Part shown: piece by piece, positions 27,045-36,456 of the stretch
Layout: every line of letters begins with the position of its first letter
Position numbering within the stretch: position 1 is the first letter of the stretch
Origin: Sediminibacterium sp. C3
GTDB taxonomy: Bacteria > Bacteroidota > Bacteroidia > Chitinophagales > Chitinophagaceae
NCBI RefSeq assembly: GCF_000508085.1
Contig: NZ_KI669560.1
Span: 2,008,709-2,072,708, forward strand
Length of the DNA stretch: 64,000 nt
Reading direction: 5' to 3'
Position numbers and translations under genes: made by a program
Notes under the pieces: generated by a model
Databases searched by the model: none
The model's input: the letters and a program-made list of their open reading frames with translations, nothing else
What the model was told of the DNA's origin: nothing

Positions 27045-28271
27045 ATGAAGCATCTCTTTTTGTTAATTCTGCTTATTGTTCCGGGGTTAAATACCACTTC
27101 GTTTGCGCAAAATTTTGATGCGATTAACCCAATTCCTAGTATTCTACAAAATCACCCTGAATTCTTTAAAAGAATTAATAATAACCCAGATAGCTTTCGG
27201 GTTCAGATTGTGTACACACAGATTAACAGAAATAAAGAGAACAAACCCTCTTTTAAAGAATTCAGTTATCGGGTAAATAAGCAGGAATATTTTTATCCGG
27301 CCAGCACTGTTAAAATGCCAATTGCCTTTCTGGCGCTTGAAAAAATTAATGAGCTGGCTATTCCGGGTTTAACCATGAATAGCATCATGATCACAGACAG
27401 CGCTTCTGAAGCGCAGGATGTTGTTTACAATCAGCCCAATGCCATGGATGGCATACCCACAATTGCCAACTATATCAAGCAGATATTTCTGGTTAGCGAC
27501 AATGATGCGTTCAACCGGTTGTATGAATTCCTGGGGCCTGATTATATTCAACAAAAACTAAAGTCAAAAGGATATCCAGATGCCATTATCCGTCATCGTC
27601 TTCAGGTGAACAAGACTCTGGAGCAGCAACTCAGAACTAACCCGGTTAAATTTTACGATACATCCGGTAATCTTATATATGAACAACCCGCACAGACAAG
27701 CAAGGGGCAATTTGCTGCAACACCATTTGAATTGGGTAAGGGTTACATGAAAGGAGGCAAACTGGTTGAATCACCTTTTTCTTTTTTAAACAAGAACAGG
27801 GTATATCTGCAAGACCTTCATCATATGCTTCAATCTGTCATTTTTCCGGAACGCACAAAAAAGAAGAATCGTTTCAGACTTACTGAAAAAGACTATGCTT
27901 TTGTGAAAAAGTACATGCAGATTTATCCTGGTGAATCTGATTCACCAGCCTACGATACCAGTTATTATTACGATACCTACTGCAAATTTTTATTACAGGG
28001 TTCCGAGCGAAAGACCCTTTTTCCACAGGTGAAAATGTATAATAAAGTGGGTGATGCTTACGGTTTTTTATTGGATGTAGCTTATATAGTAGACGAAAAG
28101 AATCAGGTTGAATTCATGCTGAGTGCCGTTATTTCCTGTAATACTGATGGCGTTTTCAATGACGACAAATATGAATATGATTCCCTTGGCTTCCCCTTTA
28201 TGCGTGATCTGGGAATTGCTGTTTACAACCATGAGTTAATGCGAAAAGGGAAATTGCCAATAATTAAGTAA
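27045..28271 (+). CDS. secreted class A beta-lactamase-like serine hydrolase
   Basis: 408 residues. A signal peptide (MKHLFLLILLIVPGLNTTSFAQ) precedes a penicillin-recognising serine-hydrolase fold: the Ser87-x-x-Lys90 motif (YPASTVKMP) and Ser151-Asp-Asn153 (LVSDNDAF) are visible. The third box is less clear (possibly VKMYNKVGDAYGF), so beta-lactamase activity is uncertain; many such Bacteroidota proteins have unknown substrates. The start codon is only 5 nt downstream of a -7-like element, so the mRNA may be nearly leaderless. Confidence 0.82.
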   Translation: MKHLFLLILLIVPGLNTTSFAQNFDAINPIPSILQNHPEFFKRINNNPDSFRVQIVYTQINRNKENKPSFKEFSYRVNKQEYFYPASTVKMPIAFLALEKINELAIPGLTMNSIMITDSASEAQDVVYNQPNAMDGIPTIANYIKQIFLVSDNDAFNRLYEFLGPDYIQQKLKSKGYPDAIIRHRLQVNKTLEQQLRTNPVKFYDTSGNLIYEQPAQTSKGQFAATPFELGKGYMKGGKLVESPFSFLNKNRVYLQDLHHMLQSVIFPERTKKKNRFRLTEKDYAFVKKYMQIYPGESDSPAYDTSYYYDTYCKFLLQGSERKTLFPQVKMYNKVGDAYGFLLDVAYIVDEKNQVEFMLSAVISCNTDGVFNDDKYEYDSLGFPFMRDLGIAVYNHELMRKGKLPIIK

Positions 28272-28294
28272 ATTGTTGGCTTAAACTTTTATGA

Positions 28295-29485
28295 ATGGAA
28301 TTGTCTTCTTTATTGAATCGTTTTAGTGAACCAGAAACCTTAAAAATGGCCAAATTAGGCCGCGAGTTACGTGCAAAAGGGATTGATGTAATTGATTTGA
28401 GTTTAGGTGAACCCGATTTTGATACACCCCAACATATTAAGGATGCTGCTATAAAAGCCATTAATGATAACTGGAGTCATTATACCCCGGTGCCTGGTTT
28501 TTTAGATTTACGGGAAGCAGTCTGTACTAAGCTAAAAAGAGATAATAATCTTTCATACACACCAGAACAGATAGTGGTTTCTACAGGTGCAAAACAAAGT
28601 CTGGCCAATGCTATACTTGCACTGGTTGATGAAGACGATGAGGTAATTATTCCCACCCCCTACTGGGTAACTTATTCCGAGTTGGTAAAAATTGCCAGAG
28701 GGAAAGTAGTAGAAATCAGAACCAGCGTATCCAATAAATTCAAAGCAACACCTGAAGAAGTGGCAGCTGCCATCACACCGAAAACAAAAGTTTTTATGTT
28801 TTCTTCTCCGTGCAATCCTTCCGGCGCAGTGTACAGTAATGAAGAGTTGGCTGCTTTGGTAGCTGTTTTTGAAAAGCATCCACAGATTACGATTCTCTCG
28901 GATGAAATTTATGAGTATATCAATTTTGTTGGCAAGCATGAAAGTATTGCACAGTTTGATAGCATCAAAGACCGAGTGGTAGTTATTAATGGATTGAGTA
29001 AAGGCTTTGCCATGACGGGATGGAGACTGGGGTATACCGCTTCCGCAACACCTATTGCAAAAGCTTTTGAGAAACTTCAGGGACAGTTTACCAGTGGCAC
29101 GTCCTCTATTACGCAAAAAGCAGCCGTAGCAGCACTTACCGGGAATTTGCAACCCTCGCTTGATATGACTGCTGAGTTTACCAGACGTAGAACCAAAACA
29201 CTGGAATTGGTAAATGCAATACCAGGCTTTACCTGTTTTGCACCAGAAGGTGCATTTTATGTTTTTCCTGATGTGAGCTACTATTTTGGTAAATCGAATG
29301 GAACAGAAACAATTACAAATGCAGCTGATTTCAGTATGTATTTATTGAATACGGCCCATGTAAGTTCTGTGATGGGCGACGCATTCGGAGAACCCAAATG
29401 TGTTCGTTTTTCTTTTGCCAACAGTATGGAAAACATTGAAAAGGCCTGGGGAAGAATTGCAGAAGCACTTAAAAAATTATCTTAA
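28295..29485 (+). CDS. PLP-dependent aminotransferase (aspartate aminotransferase family, class I)
   Basis: 396 residues. SLGEPDFDTP near the N-terminus, SPCNPSGAVYSNEELAAL, SDEIYEYINF and the Schiff-base lysine segment NGLSKGFAMTGWRLGY identify a class I fold-type I aminotransferase, closest to aspartate aminotransferases. Donor and acceptor are not certain from sequence. It starts 23 nt after the serine hydrolase gene. Confidence 0.93.
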   Translation: MELSSLLNRFSEPETLKMAKLGRELRAKGIDVIDLSLGEPDFDTPQHIKDAAIKAINDNWSHYTPVPGFLDLREAVCTKLKRDNNLSYTPEQIVVSTGAKQSLANAILALVDEDDEVIIPTPYWVTYSELVKIARGKVVEIRTSVSNKFKATPEEVAAAITPKTKVFMFSSPCNPSGAVYSNEELAALVAVFEKHPQITILSDEIYEYINFVGKHESIAQFDSIKDRVVVINGLSKGFAMTGWRLGYTASATPIAKAFEKLQGQFTSGTSSITQKAAVAALTGNLQPSLDMTAEFTRRRTKTLELVNAIPGFTCFAPEGAFYVFPDVSYYFGKSNGTETITNAADFSMYLLNTAHVSSVMGDAFGEPKCVRFSFANSMENIEKAWGRIAEALKKLS

Positions 29486-29498
29486 GATTTTGTTTAAT

Positions 29499-29526
29499 AA
29501 AAAGGCTGGTAATTTACCAGCCTTTT
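29499..29526. terminator. bidirectional terminator between aminotransferase and M14 genes
   Basis: AAAAGGCTGGTAA and TTACCAGCCTTTT form a strong stem with a very short loop, with A and T runs on the outsides. It lies between convergent genes and can serve both strands. Confidence 0.85.
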
Positions 29527-29545
29527 CTAATTATTAATGAACCAT

Positions 29546-31279
29546 CTATTTCGTTCTGCTTGCTATTCCCCCCTTTTTGCTATCTACTGAAATGGTGTAA
29601 TTCCCTTTCCCTTCCAATATCCATTTAACTTTTACGGTTCCTAAACCCGGGATATTCTCAACTTCTATGGTAGAAGGATTCATTTTTTGAATCGTAGAAA
29701 TATTTAAATCTGTATCATTCATAACCATACCTGCCAATACTTTTGCATTGGTATTGATATTAATGTAATCAGGTCGTTCAATTTTATTTTTGATATCCTG
29801 ACTGCTATGTGTTGGCATAAGTCTTTCATTCGATATGGTTGCTGTAACTTCTATCAAGCCATTGCCTAAATCTTTTTCTTTTATATCTGCAATAGTTAAT
29901 TTAGGTGTATGATAACTATGATAAATAGTGAATGCCATATTTCTATGTGCATCGCTTTCCAATAAAAATCCTGGATGCGCTCTTCCGAAATTCTTTTTAA
30001 ATCCGCCTATTTCTACTTTGCCATATTGGGGATGGTCGTATTCTTTCCAATCCACAAAGCCATCTTTAAACAATAAATACCTGTCAAAATTATAAGAGCT
30101 ATTGTCAAACGGACTTCTGGTACTCTCTTTCATAAACATTAAATATGGAGTCCATAATTCATTGGAATAGGTATAAATCCCTCTGCCGGCATAGAACCAG
30201 TCTAGTTCTCCCCCATAGGCAGAATACAAATCTTTATAAACCACCAGGTATTTATATCCCGGCATTAATTCTTCCCCTTTTTTGGCAATTGCATCATAAA
30301 TAGCTACATCCTGCGAATTATATGTGCCAATATCAGCAGAAGCTCCCGGCCCTCTCAGAATCATTCCACCCGCATTATGATAGGATTGTGCAGCTGCAAT
30401 ATTGGGATGCTTCATCACAAATTCCATAATGGCTCTGTTCTCAGGTATTGAGAAAGGATATTTGTATGCGCCGTTTTGAATATAATTAGGTTGCCATCCC
30501 CAGCCCCAGTCTCTATTGGGATCGTATTCAAAAGCGTATCCATCTTCATTTACTTTGCCATCTCCATCATTGTCAATTCCCTCCATGCCCAGTAATTCAA
30601 AATCTCCCTGTTCATCTGGTCCGGCAAGTATCATATTTCTGGGATCTTTCGGATCTATTTTATATCTGCCATGAATAGATTTTCTACGCATCATGGTAAT
30701 ATGCCCATCTCCATCTAAATCGTCATACCAATCTTCATTTACCAATCCATCTCCATCATTGTCCACTGGTTTAACCCCGGATCTTGGTGAACTGGAAGTA
30801 TTGGGTTGATGCATATAACTATCTCTTCCATCCGGGTTTATACTAGGGACTATATAAAAAACTTTATCTGCAAGTAATTCCTGAATGAATTTGGTATCTG
30901 CAAAACTTTCCGATAAATACCAGGCTGTATACAAAGCAAATTCTGCTCCTTGTATTTCATTTGAGTGAATATTTCCGTCAATATACATGCCCGGCTTATT
31001 TAACTCATTTCCCTTTTTAAAATCTGTAATGGTTAAACACCATAAGTCTCGTCCTGCATATGATTTTCCGAGACTTGTTAATTTTACCAGTTCGGGATAA
31101 GCAGCGGCAATTTTTTTGCATAGTGCAGTAATACCGGCATGATCATAATAGCGGTTCCAGGTTGCCTGAACTTTTGGATTCACAGGGGTACCTGCAGCCT
31201 TAAAAACCTGATTGGGATCTTGTGCATTTACTGTTGCACATAGTAAAAATGGAATTGTATATAAAAGTATTTTTTTCAT
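29546..31279 (-). CDS. secreted M14 family zinc carboxypeptidase
   Basis: 577 residues from ATG 31277-31279 (MKKILLYTIPFLLCATVNAQ signal); an upstream in-frame start adds 15 residues of no use. The zinc ligands are intact: GNIHSNEIQGAE (His105, Glu108) and SYHNAGG. A Glu in TYSNELW is the catalytic candidate. Two Asp-rich inserts (DNDGDGLVNEDWYDDLDGDGH and GIDNDGDGKVNEDG) look like calcium-binding loops. It should act in the periplasm or outside the cell. The second M14 homologue lies immediately upstream in the same direction. Confidence 0.9.
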   Translation of the reverse strand: MKKILLYTIPFLLCATVNAQDPNQVFKAAGTPVNPKVQATWNRYYDHAGITALCKKIAAAYPELVKLTSLGKSYAGRDLWCLTITDFKKGNELNKPGMYIDGNIHSNEIQGAEFALYTAWYLSESFADTKFIQELLADKVFYIVPSINPDGRDSYMHQPNTSSSPRSGVKPVDNDGDGLVNEDWYDDLDGDGHITMMRRKSIHGRYKIDPKDPRNMILAGPDEQGDFELLGMEGIDNDGDGKVNEDGYAFEYDPNRDWGWGWQPNYIQNGAYKYPFSIPENRAIMEFVMKHPNIAAAQSYHNAGGMILRGPGASADIGTYNSQDVAIYDAIAKKGEELMPGYKYLVVYKDLYSAYGGELDWFYAGRGIYTYSNELWTPYLMFMKESTRSPFDNSSYNFDRYLLFKDGFVDWKEYDHPQYGKVEIGGFKKNFGRAHPGFLLESDAHRNMAFTIYHSYHTPKLTIADIKEKDLGNGLIEVTATISNERLMPTHSSQDIKNKIERPDYININTNAKVLAGMVMNDTDLNISTIQKMNPSTIEVENIPGLGTVKVKWILEGKGNYTISVDSKKGGIASRTK

Positions 31280-31289
31280 TGGAGTTGTT

Positions 31290-32864
31290 TTATTGTAGTG
31301 AAATTGTTTTTTTAGCAACACCAATTGACGGAGCCCCGGCTTCTACTGAAATGTCTCCGTTACCTTTCACAATCCAGCTAAATTTCTGCATTGTATTAGG
31401 ATCCATGTTGTTGATTAATTCTAATTTTTTACCTCCAATTAACTGTTGCTTATCGTTCAATTGAATGGCAACTTTCAGTCTTTTTACAAAATAATTTCTA
31501 TCTGCAAATTTACTATGCGTAGGTAAGAGTCCATTATTAATAACTTCAATGGAAATTTTAGTTAATCCATTTCCCAGCTTTTCAGCACTTACTTTTTGAA
31601 TATTAACCTGTGCTCTAAGTTGTGCCATTTTAATTAGGAAATCTGTGTGCTTTTGTGCAATACTTTCTACTAATTGATAAGGAGGGTTAATCATTACAAA
31701 TGGATCAATACCTCCTACTTCTACCAATTGCTCCGGATAATCCGGATGCGTAATAGTTTTCCATTCATTAAAATGAGAGAGACCTTGTTGGGCACTCCAT
31801 CTTAAGTAATTGGCTGTTGGATCTTCAACGCTCAATGCCTTTTCCTTTTTAGATGTATCTGGTTTTGCTTTAGGTGTCCACCATCCGGGAGTACTAAAAC
31901 TGTATCTGCCGTAATGCTGGTAAGCCCAACTTAAAAAATCGCCTCCTTCTGCATTTGTTTTAGGAGCGTCTTTGGTTCCCGTGATTTTATTGTAAAGATC
32001 ACTAACAACAGTGGTTGTTTTATCCTCGTTATAACTTAAATTATTTAAACTACTAAAGCATACCACTGTATGCACATTAAATGCATCATAAAGGAAATCC
32101 AAAATTGCTCTGGTTTCAATTTCACTGGCTGGAAACTCACCGGCTCCAGGGGCGAAAGTCTTATGTTTATATGTAAGGTTTTTATTAAAATGTATCCCCC
32201 CGTTTCCATCTTCATTTAGAGATCCATCCTTGTCGTTATCAATGCCTTCTGAAAAAAGAAGGTATTTTCCTTTTTCACCTTTCGATAAATCTGCTTTAAT
32301 TAATACCCGTGGATCATCCGGATGAACTTTGTATATTCCCACAGGGCTTTCTACTCTTATTTGAGTGATTTTTCCATTTCCATCTAAATCTTCAAATCCG
32401 TCTTCGTTTAATCGACCATCTCTATCATCGTCTGTCTGGCTGCTGTTGCCTAGTTTTTCAACAACTATTTTATCATGATAAGCAGACATTGCATCTGGGC
32501 TCATATTGGGAAACAGATAATAAGTATGTGTTGATAGAAGTTGCTGAATACTGTCTTTGTTAATTTGTTTCAGTATTTTTTCTGCAAATTGAATCACTAG
32601 TTCAGTTCCAATAAGATGATTGCCTTCTACCCCACCCACAACGGCAATTGCCGGCTTGTTCTCTGTTTTACCAGAGCCCAGGGTCATTACCCAGATATCT
32701 TTACCACCTGCTGTTTTGGCAAGTGATTGTAAGTTTACCCATTGTGGATGTGATTTTGCAAGTTGGGTCAAACGATTGTTTTGTTCGGTTAGTGTTGGAT
32801 ATTTTTGAGCATTTGCCTTACCGTAAATACAAAGGCAACTGACAATCCAAAAGAGTTTTTTCAT
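31290..32864 (-). CDS. secreted M14 carboxypeptidase homologue, catalytic residues replaced (probable pseudoenzyme)
   Basis: 524 residues from ATG 32862-32864, with signal peptide MKKLFWIVSCLCIYGKANAQ. The layout matches the downstream M14 gene, including two Asp-rich loops (DDDRDGRLNEDG, DNDKDGSLNEDG). At the zinc motif, where the neighbour has G-N-I-H-S-N-E, this protein has GGVEGNH (Glu80, His83), so the HxxE order is reversed. The distal His is replaced (CFSSLNNL), and the catalytic-Glu region reads YSFSTPGWW. It is probably inactive and may bind peptide or assist its neighbour (inference). 10 nt separate the two genes. Confidence 0.85.
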   Translation of the reverse strand: MKKLFWIVSCLCIYGKANAQKYPTLTEQNNRLTQLAKSHPQWVNLQSLAKTAGGKDIWVMTLGSGKTENKPAIAVVGGVEGNHLIGTELVIQFAEKILKQINKDSIQQLLSTHTYYLFPNMSPDAMSAYHDKIVVEKLGNSSQTDDDRDGRLNEDGFEDLDGNGKITQIRVESPVGIYKVHPDDPRVLIKADLSKGEKGKYLLFSEGIDNDKDGSLNEDGNGGIHFNKNLTYKHKTFAPGAGEFPASEIETRAILDFLYDAFNVHTVVCFSSLNNLSYNEDKTTTVVSDLYNKITGTKDAPKTNAEGGDFLSWAYQHYGRYSFSTPGWWTPKAKPDTSKKEKALSVEDPTANYLRWSAQQGLSHFNEWKTITHPDYPEQLVEVGGIDPFVMINPPYQLVESIAQKHTDFLIKMAQLRAQVNIQKVSAEKLGNGLTKISIEVINNGLLPTHSKFADRNYFVKRLKVAIQLNDKQQLIGGKKLELINNMDPNTMQKFSWIVKGNGDISVEAGAPSIGVAKKTISLQ

Positions 32865-32960
32865 GTGCAATCTTTAGTTACTAAATATAGTGGAATTCAC
32901 CTTTTTCTTATCATTTTATGTATGAATGGCTTGTACCTTCGTGATTCAATTTTAGGTACG

Positions 32961-33914
32961 ATGGATCCAATTAAAGCCGAGATGTTTGTAAACAGGCTTA
33001 CAAAGGTTTTTAAACACAAAAGCAAACTAGCTAGAAGGCAGCAGGTTTCCTGTTACCGCGTGTACGATCATGACCTGCCTGAGTTCCCCTTCAGCATTGA
33101 ATTGTACGAGGATCAGTTGTATATAGCTGAATATTTGCGAAAACATGGAATGGAGGACGAAGAACATGAAACATGGATGCAGGAGTGCAGACAAATGATT
33201 GCTACTGTTATTGGAATTCCCGAAGAGCGAATGCATTTTAAGCTTCGGAAAAGGATGAGTCATAAAGACGAACAGTACGAAAAGATTAATGAAGAAAAAG
33301 AATACCATACGGTACTGGAAGACGGATTGAAATTTCTGGTTAACCTAAAAGATTATTTAGATACCGGACTTTTTCTGGATCATCGTATTACCCGTAAAAT
33401 GGTAAGAAACAGTTGCAAAGACAAGCGAGTACTGAACCTTTTTTGTTATACCGGATCCTTTTCAGTGTATGCCGCGGCAGGCGGGGCTTCCAGTGTTACT
33501 TCTGTAGATCTCTCTAAAACTTACCTGTCATGGGCAGAAGATAATATGGTAATTAATCTCTTTAAAAATAAGAGTGCTTATCAGTTCGTGCATGCAGATG
33601 TAAAACAGTATTTAAAAACATTGCAGCCCAATAGCTTTGATTTGGTCATCATGGATCCACCTACTTTCAGCAATAGTAAACGGATGAAAGATATATTGGA
33701 TATCCAAAGAGACCATGCAGAATTAATCAATGATGTACTCTATGCTTTATCTCCAGGAGGTCAGTTGTATTTCAGTACCAATTTCGTCCGATTCCAGATA
33801 GATCTTGAAGCAATAAACGCTTCCTCTGTTAAAGACATAACCAAAGCTACTACCCCATTTGACTTTGAAGGAAAATTAAAGAGATGGTGTTATTTAATCA
33901 CTAAGGCTATTTAA
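32961..33914 (+). CDS. class I SAM-dependent methyltransferase, RlmK/RlmI-like
   Basis: 317 residues from ATG 32961; the longer in-frame reading upstream overlaps the divergent M14 gene. An RNA-binding-type N-terminal part (KVFKHKSKLARRQQVSCYRVYDHDLPEFPF) leads to LFLDHR, the SAM-binding NLFCYTGSFSVYAAAGGA and the catalytic VIMDPPTFSNS motif. This matches the 23S rRNA methyltransferase group (RlmK C-terminal domain of RlmKL, or RlmI). The precise nucleotide target is not determined. Convergent with coaE. Confidence 0.85.
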   Translation: MDPIKAEMFVNRLTKVFKHKSKLARRQQVSCYRVYDHDLPEFPFSIELYEDQLYIAEYLRKHGMEDEEHETWMQECRQMIATVIGIPEERMHFKLRKRMSHKDEQYEKINEEKEYHTVLEDGLKFLVNLKDYLDTGLFLDHRITRKMVRNSCKDKRVLNLFCYTGSFSVYAAAGGASSVTSVDLSKTYLSWAEDNMVINLFKNKSAYQFVHADVKQYLKTLQPNSFDLVIMDPPTFSNSKRMKDILDIQRDHAELINDVLYALSPGGQLYFSTNFVRFQIDLEAINASSVKDITKATTPFDFEGKLKRWCYLITKAI

Positions 33915-33942
33915 TTTTTCAAAAGCTTGATTACAAATAAAA

Positions 33943-34521
33943 TTATTGACTCAATTCTTCGTGTATTTTCAGAATTTGGGGGAGTAAAAGCGACTGCTCA
34001 TCATTCTGGATTACATAGTCGCAAAGTTTCATTTTAAGAGACTGACTAATTTGATGTTGCATTCGCGAAATAACCTCTTCTCTGCTGAGCCCGTCCCTTT
34101 GCATCACTCTTTGAATCCTGAGTGCATCTGGTGCATACACGCCAATTATTTTATCCATACCTTCTGCGGAGCCAGCTTCAAAAAACAGGGCTGCTTCTTT
34201 TATGACGTATGGAGCCTTTTGTTGTGAGGCCCATATTTTACCCGCTTCAATAGTAGCTGGATGAACAATGGAATTCAGGACTTGTAATTGAAAAGGGTCA
34301 TTAAAAACTACATTGGCAATAAATGTTCGATTTAATCCGCGCTCATTGTAAGATTCATTCCCAAATGCACTGATTATTTGAGATTTTACTTGATCATTTT
34401 CCTGCATGATTTTTTTGGCTAGCGCATCTGCATCCAGTATGGGGATACCGAGATTTGCAAAAATTTTTGCAACCACCGATTTGCCACTTCCAATTCCACC
34501 TGTTAATCCTATACTGAGCAT
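33943..34521 (-). CDS. coaE: dephospho-CoA kinase
   Basis: 192 residues, normal length. The P-loop GLTGGIGSGKS and the substrate-binding DADALAKKI are present. It carries out the last step of coenzyme A synthesis in the cytoplasm. A terminator-like hairpin with its U-tract runs directly into the start codon (34522-34552), so expression from the yajC side may be limited by attenuation. Confidence 0.96.
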   Translation of the reverse strand: MLSIGLTGGIGSGKSVVAKIFANLGIPILDADALAKKIMQENDQVKSQIISAFGNESYNERGLNRTFIANVVFNDPFQLQVLNSIVHPATIEAGKIWASQQKAPYVIKEAALFFEAGSAEGMDKIIGVYAPDALRIQRVMQRDGLSREEVISRMQHQISQSLKMKLCDYVIQNDEQSLLLPQILKIHEELSQ

Positions 34522-34552
34522 AAAAAAGTCCTACAACTGAATTGCAGGACTT
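34522..34552 (-). terminator. intrinsic terminator/attenuator abutting the coaE start codon
   Basis: On the minus strand, an 11-bp stem with one mismatch (arms 34526-34536 and 34542-34552) is followed by a run of six T and then the coaE ATG at once. It lies between yajC and coaE, which are otherwise in the same direction. Confidence 0.7.
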
Positions 34553-34596
34553 AAAATTAAGGTTTAACCTGTATGGGTTCTCCTAATAAGGCATTA

Positions 34597-34935
34597 TTAT
34601 TTTTTATCTTCTGTAGTTGCTTTGTTAATAGCAGCAGTCCACTCCATGCTCAAGGCAGATTTTTCAATCTTAAGGTAACTCCCTGGAGTAACTTCCAATT
34701 GTAAAGTACCGTCTTCGTTGATTTTGTTAACTACTCCGTGAATACCTGCAATGGTTACAATTTTATCACCTTTCTGAAGATTATCAATAAATTTCTTTTG
34801 CTCTTTTGCTTTTTTAGCCTGTGGTCTAATCATGAATAACCAAAAAACAAGAATGATGGCACCCATCATAATCAATTGCACTGTACCACCCTGTTTTGGG
34901 TCGGCTGCTAAAAGGGGTAACGCGTTTAATAACAT
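34597..34935 (-). CDS. yajC: preprotein translocase subunit YajC
   Basis: 112 residues. One N-terminal membrane helix (QLIMMGAIILVFWLFMIRPQ) and the family motif MIRPQAKKAKEQ followed by a small soluble beta domain (VTIAGIHGVVNKINEDGTLQLEV) mark YajC, the small partner of SecDF in Sec translocation. secDF itself is at 43600. It follows nusB by 36 nt. Confidence 0.95.
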   Translation of the reverse strand: MLLNALPLLAADPKQGGTVQLIMMGAIILVFWLFMIRPQAKKAKEQKKFIDNLQKGDKIVTIAGIHGVVNKINEDGTLQLEVTPGSYLKIEKSALSMEWTAAINKATTEDKK

Positions 34936-34971
34936 AAAATATCTGTTTAAATGATTTGCAAATAAAAGGAA

Positions 34972-35892
34972 TTACTTGAAACTAATTTTCTGGATTTTAC
35001 CTTCAGCTACTAATTCTTTGTGAATATTATCCAGGATACCGTTCACGAACTGACCACTTTGTGGAGTACTGTATTCTTTGGCCAGATCAATATATTCGTT
35101 GATGGTTACTTTGGTTGGAATGGTTTCAAAATACAATAATTCACATAAGCCCATGCGCATTAATACCATGTCTAACTGGGCAATTCTTTCTGCATCCCAG
35201 TTTTTCAATTTTGGCTTAATAAGCTCAGCACAGTAATCTTTTTTCTCAATGGCAGTTTTCAGGAGCGTCCTTGCGAATTCCCACTTATCCGGGCTCATGA
35301 TTTCATTGAACTTTATAGATTTGGGTTTTTGAATAAAAGTTAATACAAGCTGCTCCATCATTTCGGCATCATCATCCCAATTATTAAAATATTCTTCTAT
35401 GTGAGAGATGAATAAATCATTGGGCAACATCAACTCACTGAATATAATTTTAATAATTTCCCTTTCTTTAGATTTTTCCCTACTTTCCTCGCCAATATAG
35501 GCAGTATAAACAGGGTGAGCTGTTAACTGCTGAAAAATCTGTGCAACAAGGGTTTTATCCAACATTTTTTCCGGATGATCCTGCTCCAGACAAATCTGGT
35601 AACCCTTGTTTTCAAGCAGGTTCCAGATAAAATCATTACCTGCAATTTTAATGTTTACGTTTAAGTCTTCCTGGCTGGGTAAATTTTTGGAAGCTCTTTT
35701 TTGAGCACTTACTTCTGCATATCTGGCAACTTCTGCAATAAAGTAAACCAGGTAAACAAAAAGCTCCCGGCTTTTGTCCATTTGTTTTTCTAATGTCTGT
35801 ACGGGATTTTTAAACGAATTATTGGCATCCGCGGCTTCCATCATATAGAGCAATTGCATCACTTTAACGCGGATATTTCTTCTACTGATCAT
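34972..35892 (-). CDS. nusB: transcription antitermination factor NusB (long Bacteroidota form)
   Basis: 306 residues, about twice the length of E. coli NusB. The extra N-terminal half (from MISRRNIRVKVMQLLYMME) precedes a canonical C-terminal NusB domain (EFARTLLKTAI... through TKVTINEYIDLAKEYSTPQSGQFVNGILDNI). NusB takes part in antitermination on rRNA operons. It is first in a leftward nusB-yajC-coaE group. Confidence 0.9.
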   Translation of the reverse strand: MISRRNIRVKVMQLLYMMEAADANNSFKNPVQTLEKQMDKSRELFVYLVYFIAEVARYAEVSAQKRASKNLPSQEDLNVNIKIAGNDFIWNLLENKGYQICLEQDHPEKMLDKTLVAQIFQQLTAHPVYTAYIGEESREKSKEREIIKIIFSELMLPNDLFISHIEEYFNNWDDDAEMMEQLVLTFIQKPKSIKFNEIMSPDKWEFARTLLKTAIEKKDYCAELIKPKLKNWDAERIAQLDMVLMRMGLCELLYFETIPTKVTINEYIDLAKEYSTPQSGQFVNGILDNIHKELVAEGKIQKISFK

Positions 35893-36063
35893 TCAATAAG
35901 AGCTTTTAAAACGCTGCAAAGCTAAGCTTTTTTGCCTATCCCGCCTGCATAAAAGCAACAAAGTGCAATTTTGGCATATTGGCACTTAATAATCAGACTA
36001 ATTTTGATGGTTTCTGACAACAATTGGACTGATTTGTAAGAAACTTAGAGCCAGACTGAAAAA

Positions 36064-36094
36064 TTGACTTATTTAAGGAAATGGCATAATTATG
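36064..36094 (+). promoter_or_regulatory. candidate promoter of groESL
   Basis: TTG at 36064-36066 and TAATTATG at 36087-36094 (one mismatch to TAnnTTTG) are separated by 20 nt, the usual Bacteroidota spacing. No CIRCE element (TTAGCACTC-N9-GAGTGCTAA) was seen upstream, so HrcA control is not supported. Confidence 0.4.
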
Positions 36095-36141
36095 GTTTAT
36101 TCAGATTAAAATTTTAAACAACTAACCAAAATTTATAACGT

Positions 36142-36423
36142 ATGGCTAAGAAAATCAACGTTACTCCTCTGCACGACAGAGTTCTTGTAAAGCCTGCTGC
36201 TGCTGAAGAAAAAACAGCTGGTGGAATCATTATCCCTGATACTGCAAAAGAGAAACCACAACGTGGTGTAATTGTTGCTGCCGGAAAAGGTAAAGCGGAT
36301 GAGCCTATGACCGTAAAAGTAGGTGATACTGTATTGTATGGAAAATACGCTGGTACAGAAGTTCAAATTGAAGGACAGGATTTACTGATCATGAGAGAAA
36401 GTGATCTTTTGGCTATTCTTTAA
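36142..36423 (+). CDS. groES: co-chaperonin GroES
   Basis: 93 residues, normal length. [31 protein letters not shown] is the classic GroES N-terminal pattern with the mobile loop. It caps GroEL in the cytoplasm. groEL follows after 33 nt. Confidence 0.98.
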   Translation: MAKKINVTPLHDRVLVKPAAAEEKTAGGIIIPDTAKEKPQRGVIVAAGKGKADEPMTVKVGDTVLYGKYAGTEVQIEGQDLLIMRESDLLAIL

Positions 36424-36456
36424 TTCTAAACATTCTTAAAAAAACAAATAACAAAT

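Noticed and set aside
32805-32960. Extended N-terminus of the RlmK-like protein
   Set aside because: It overlaps the divergent M14 gene's signal peptide region and lacks family features.
35893-36141. CIRCE element upstream of groES
   Set aside because: No TTAGCACTC-N9-GAGTGCTAA-like repeat was found in the gap.
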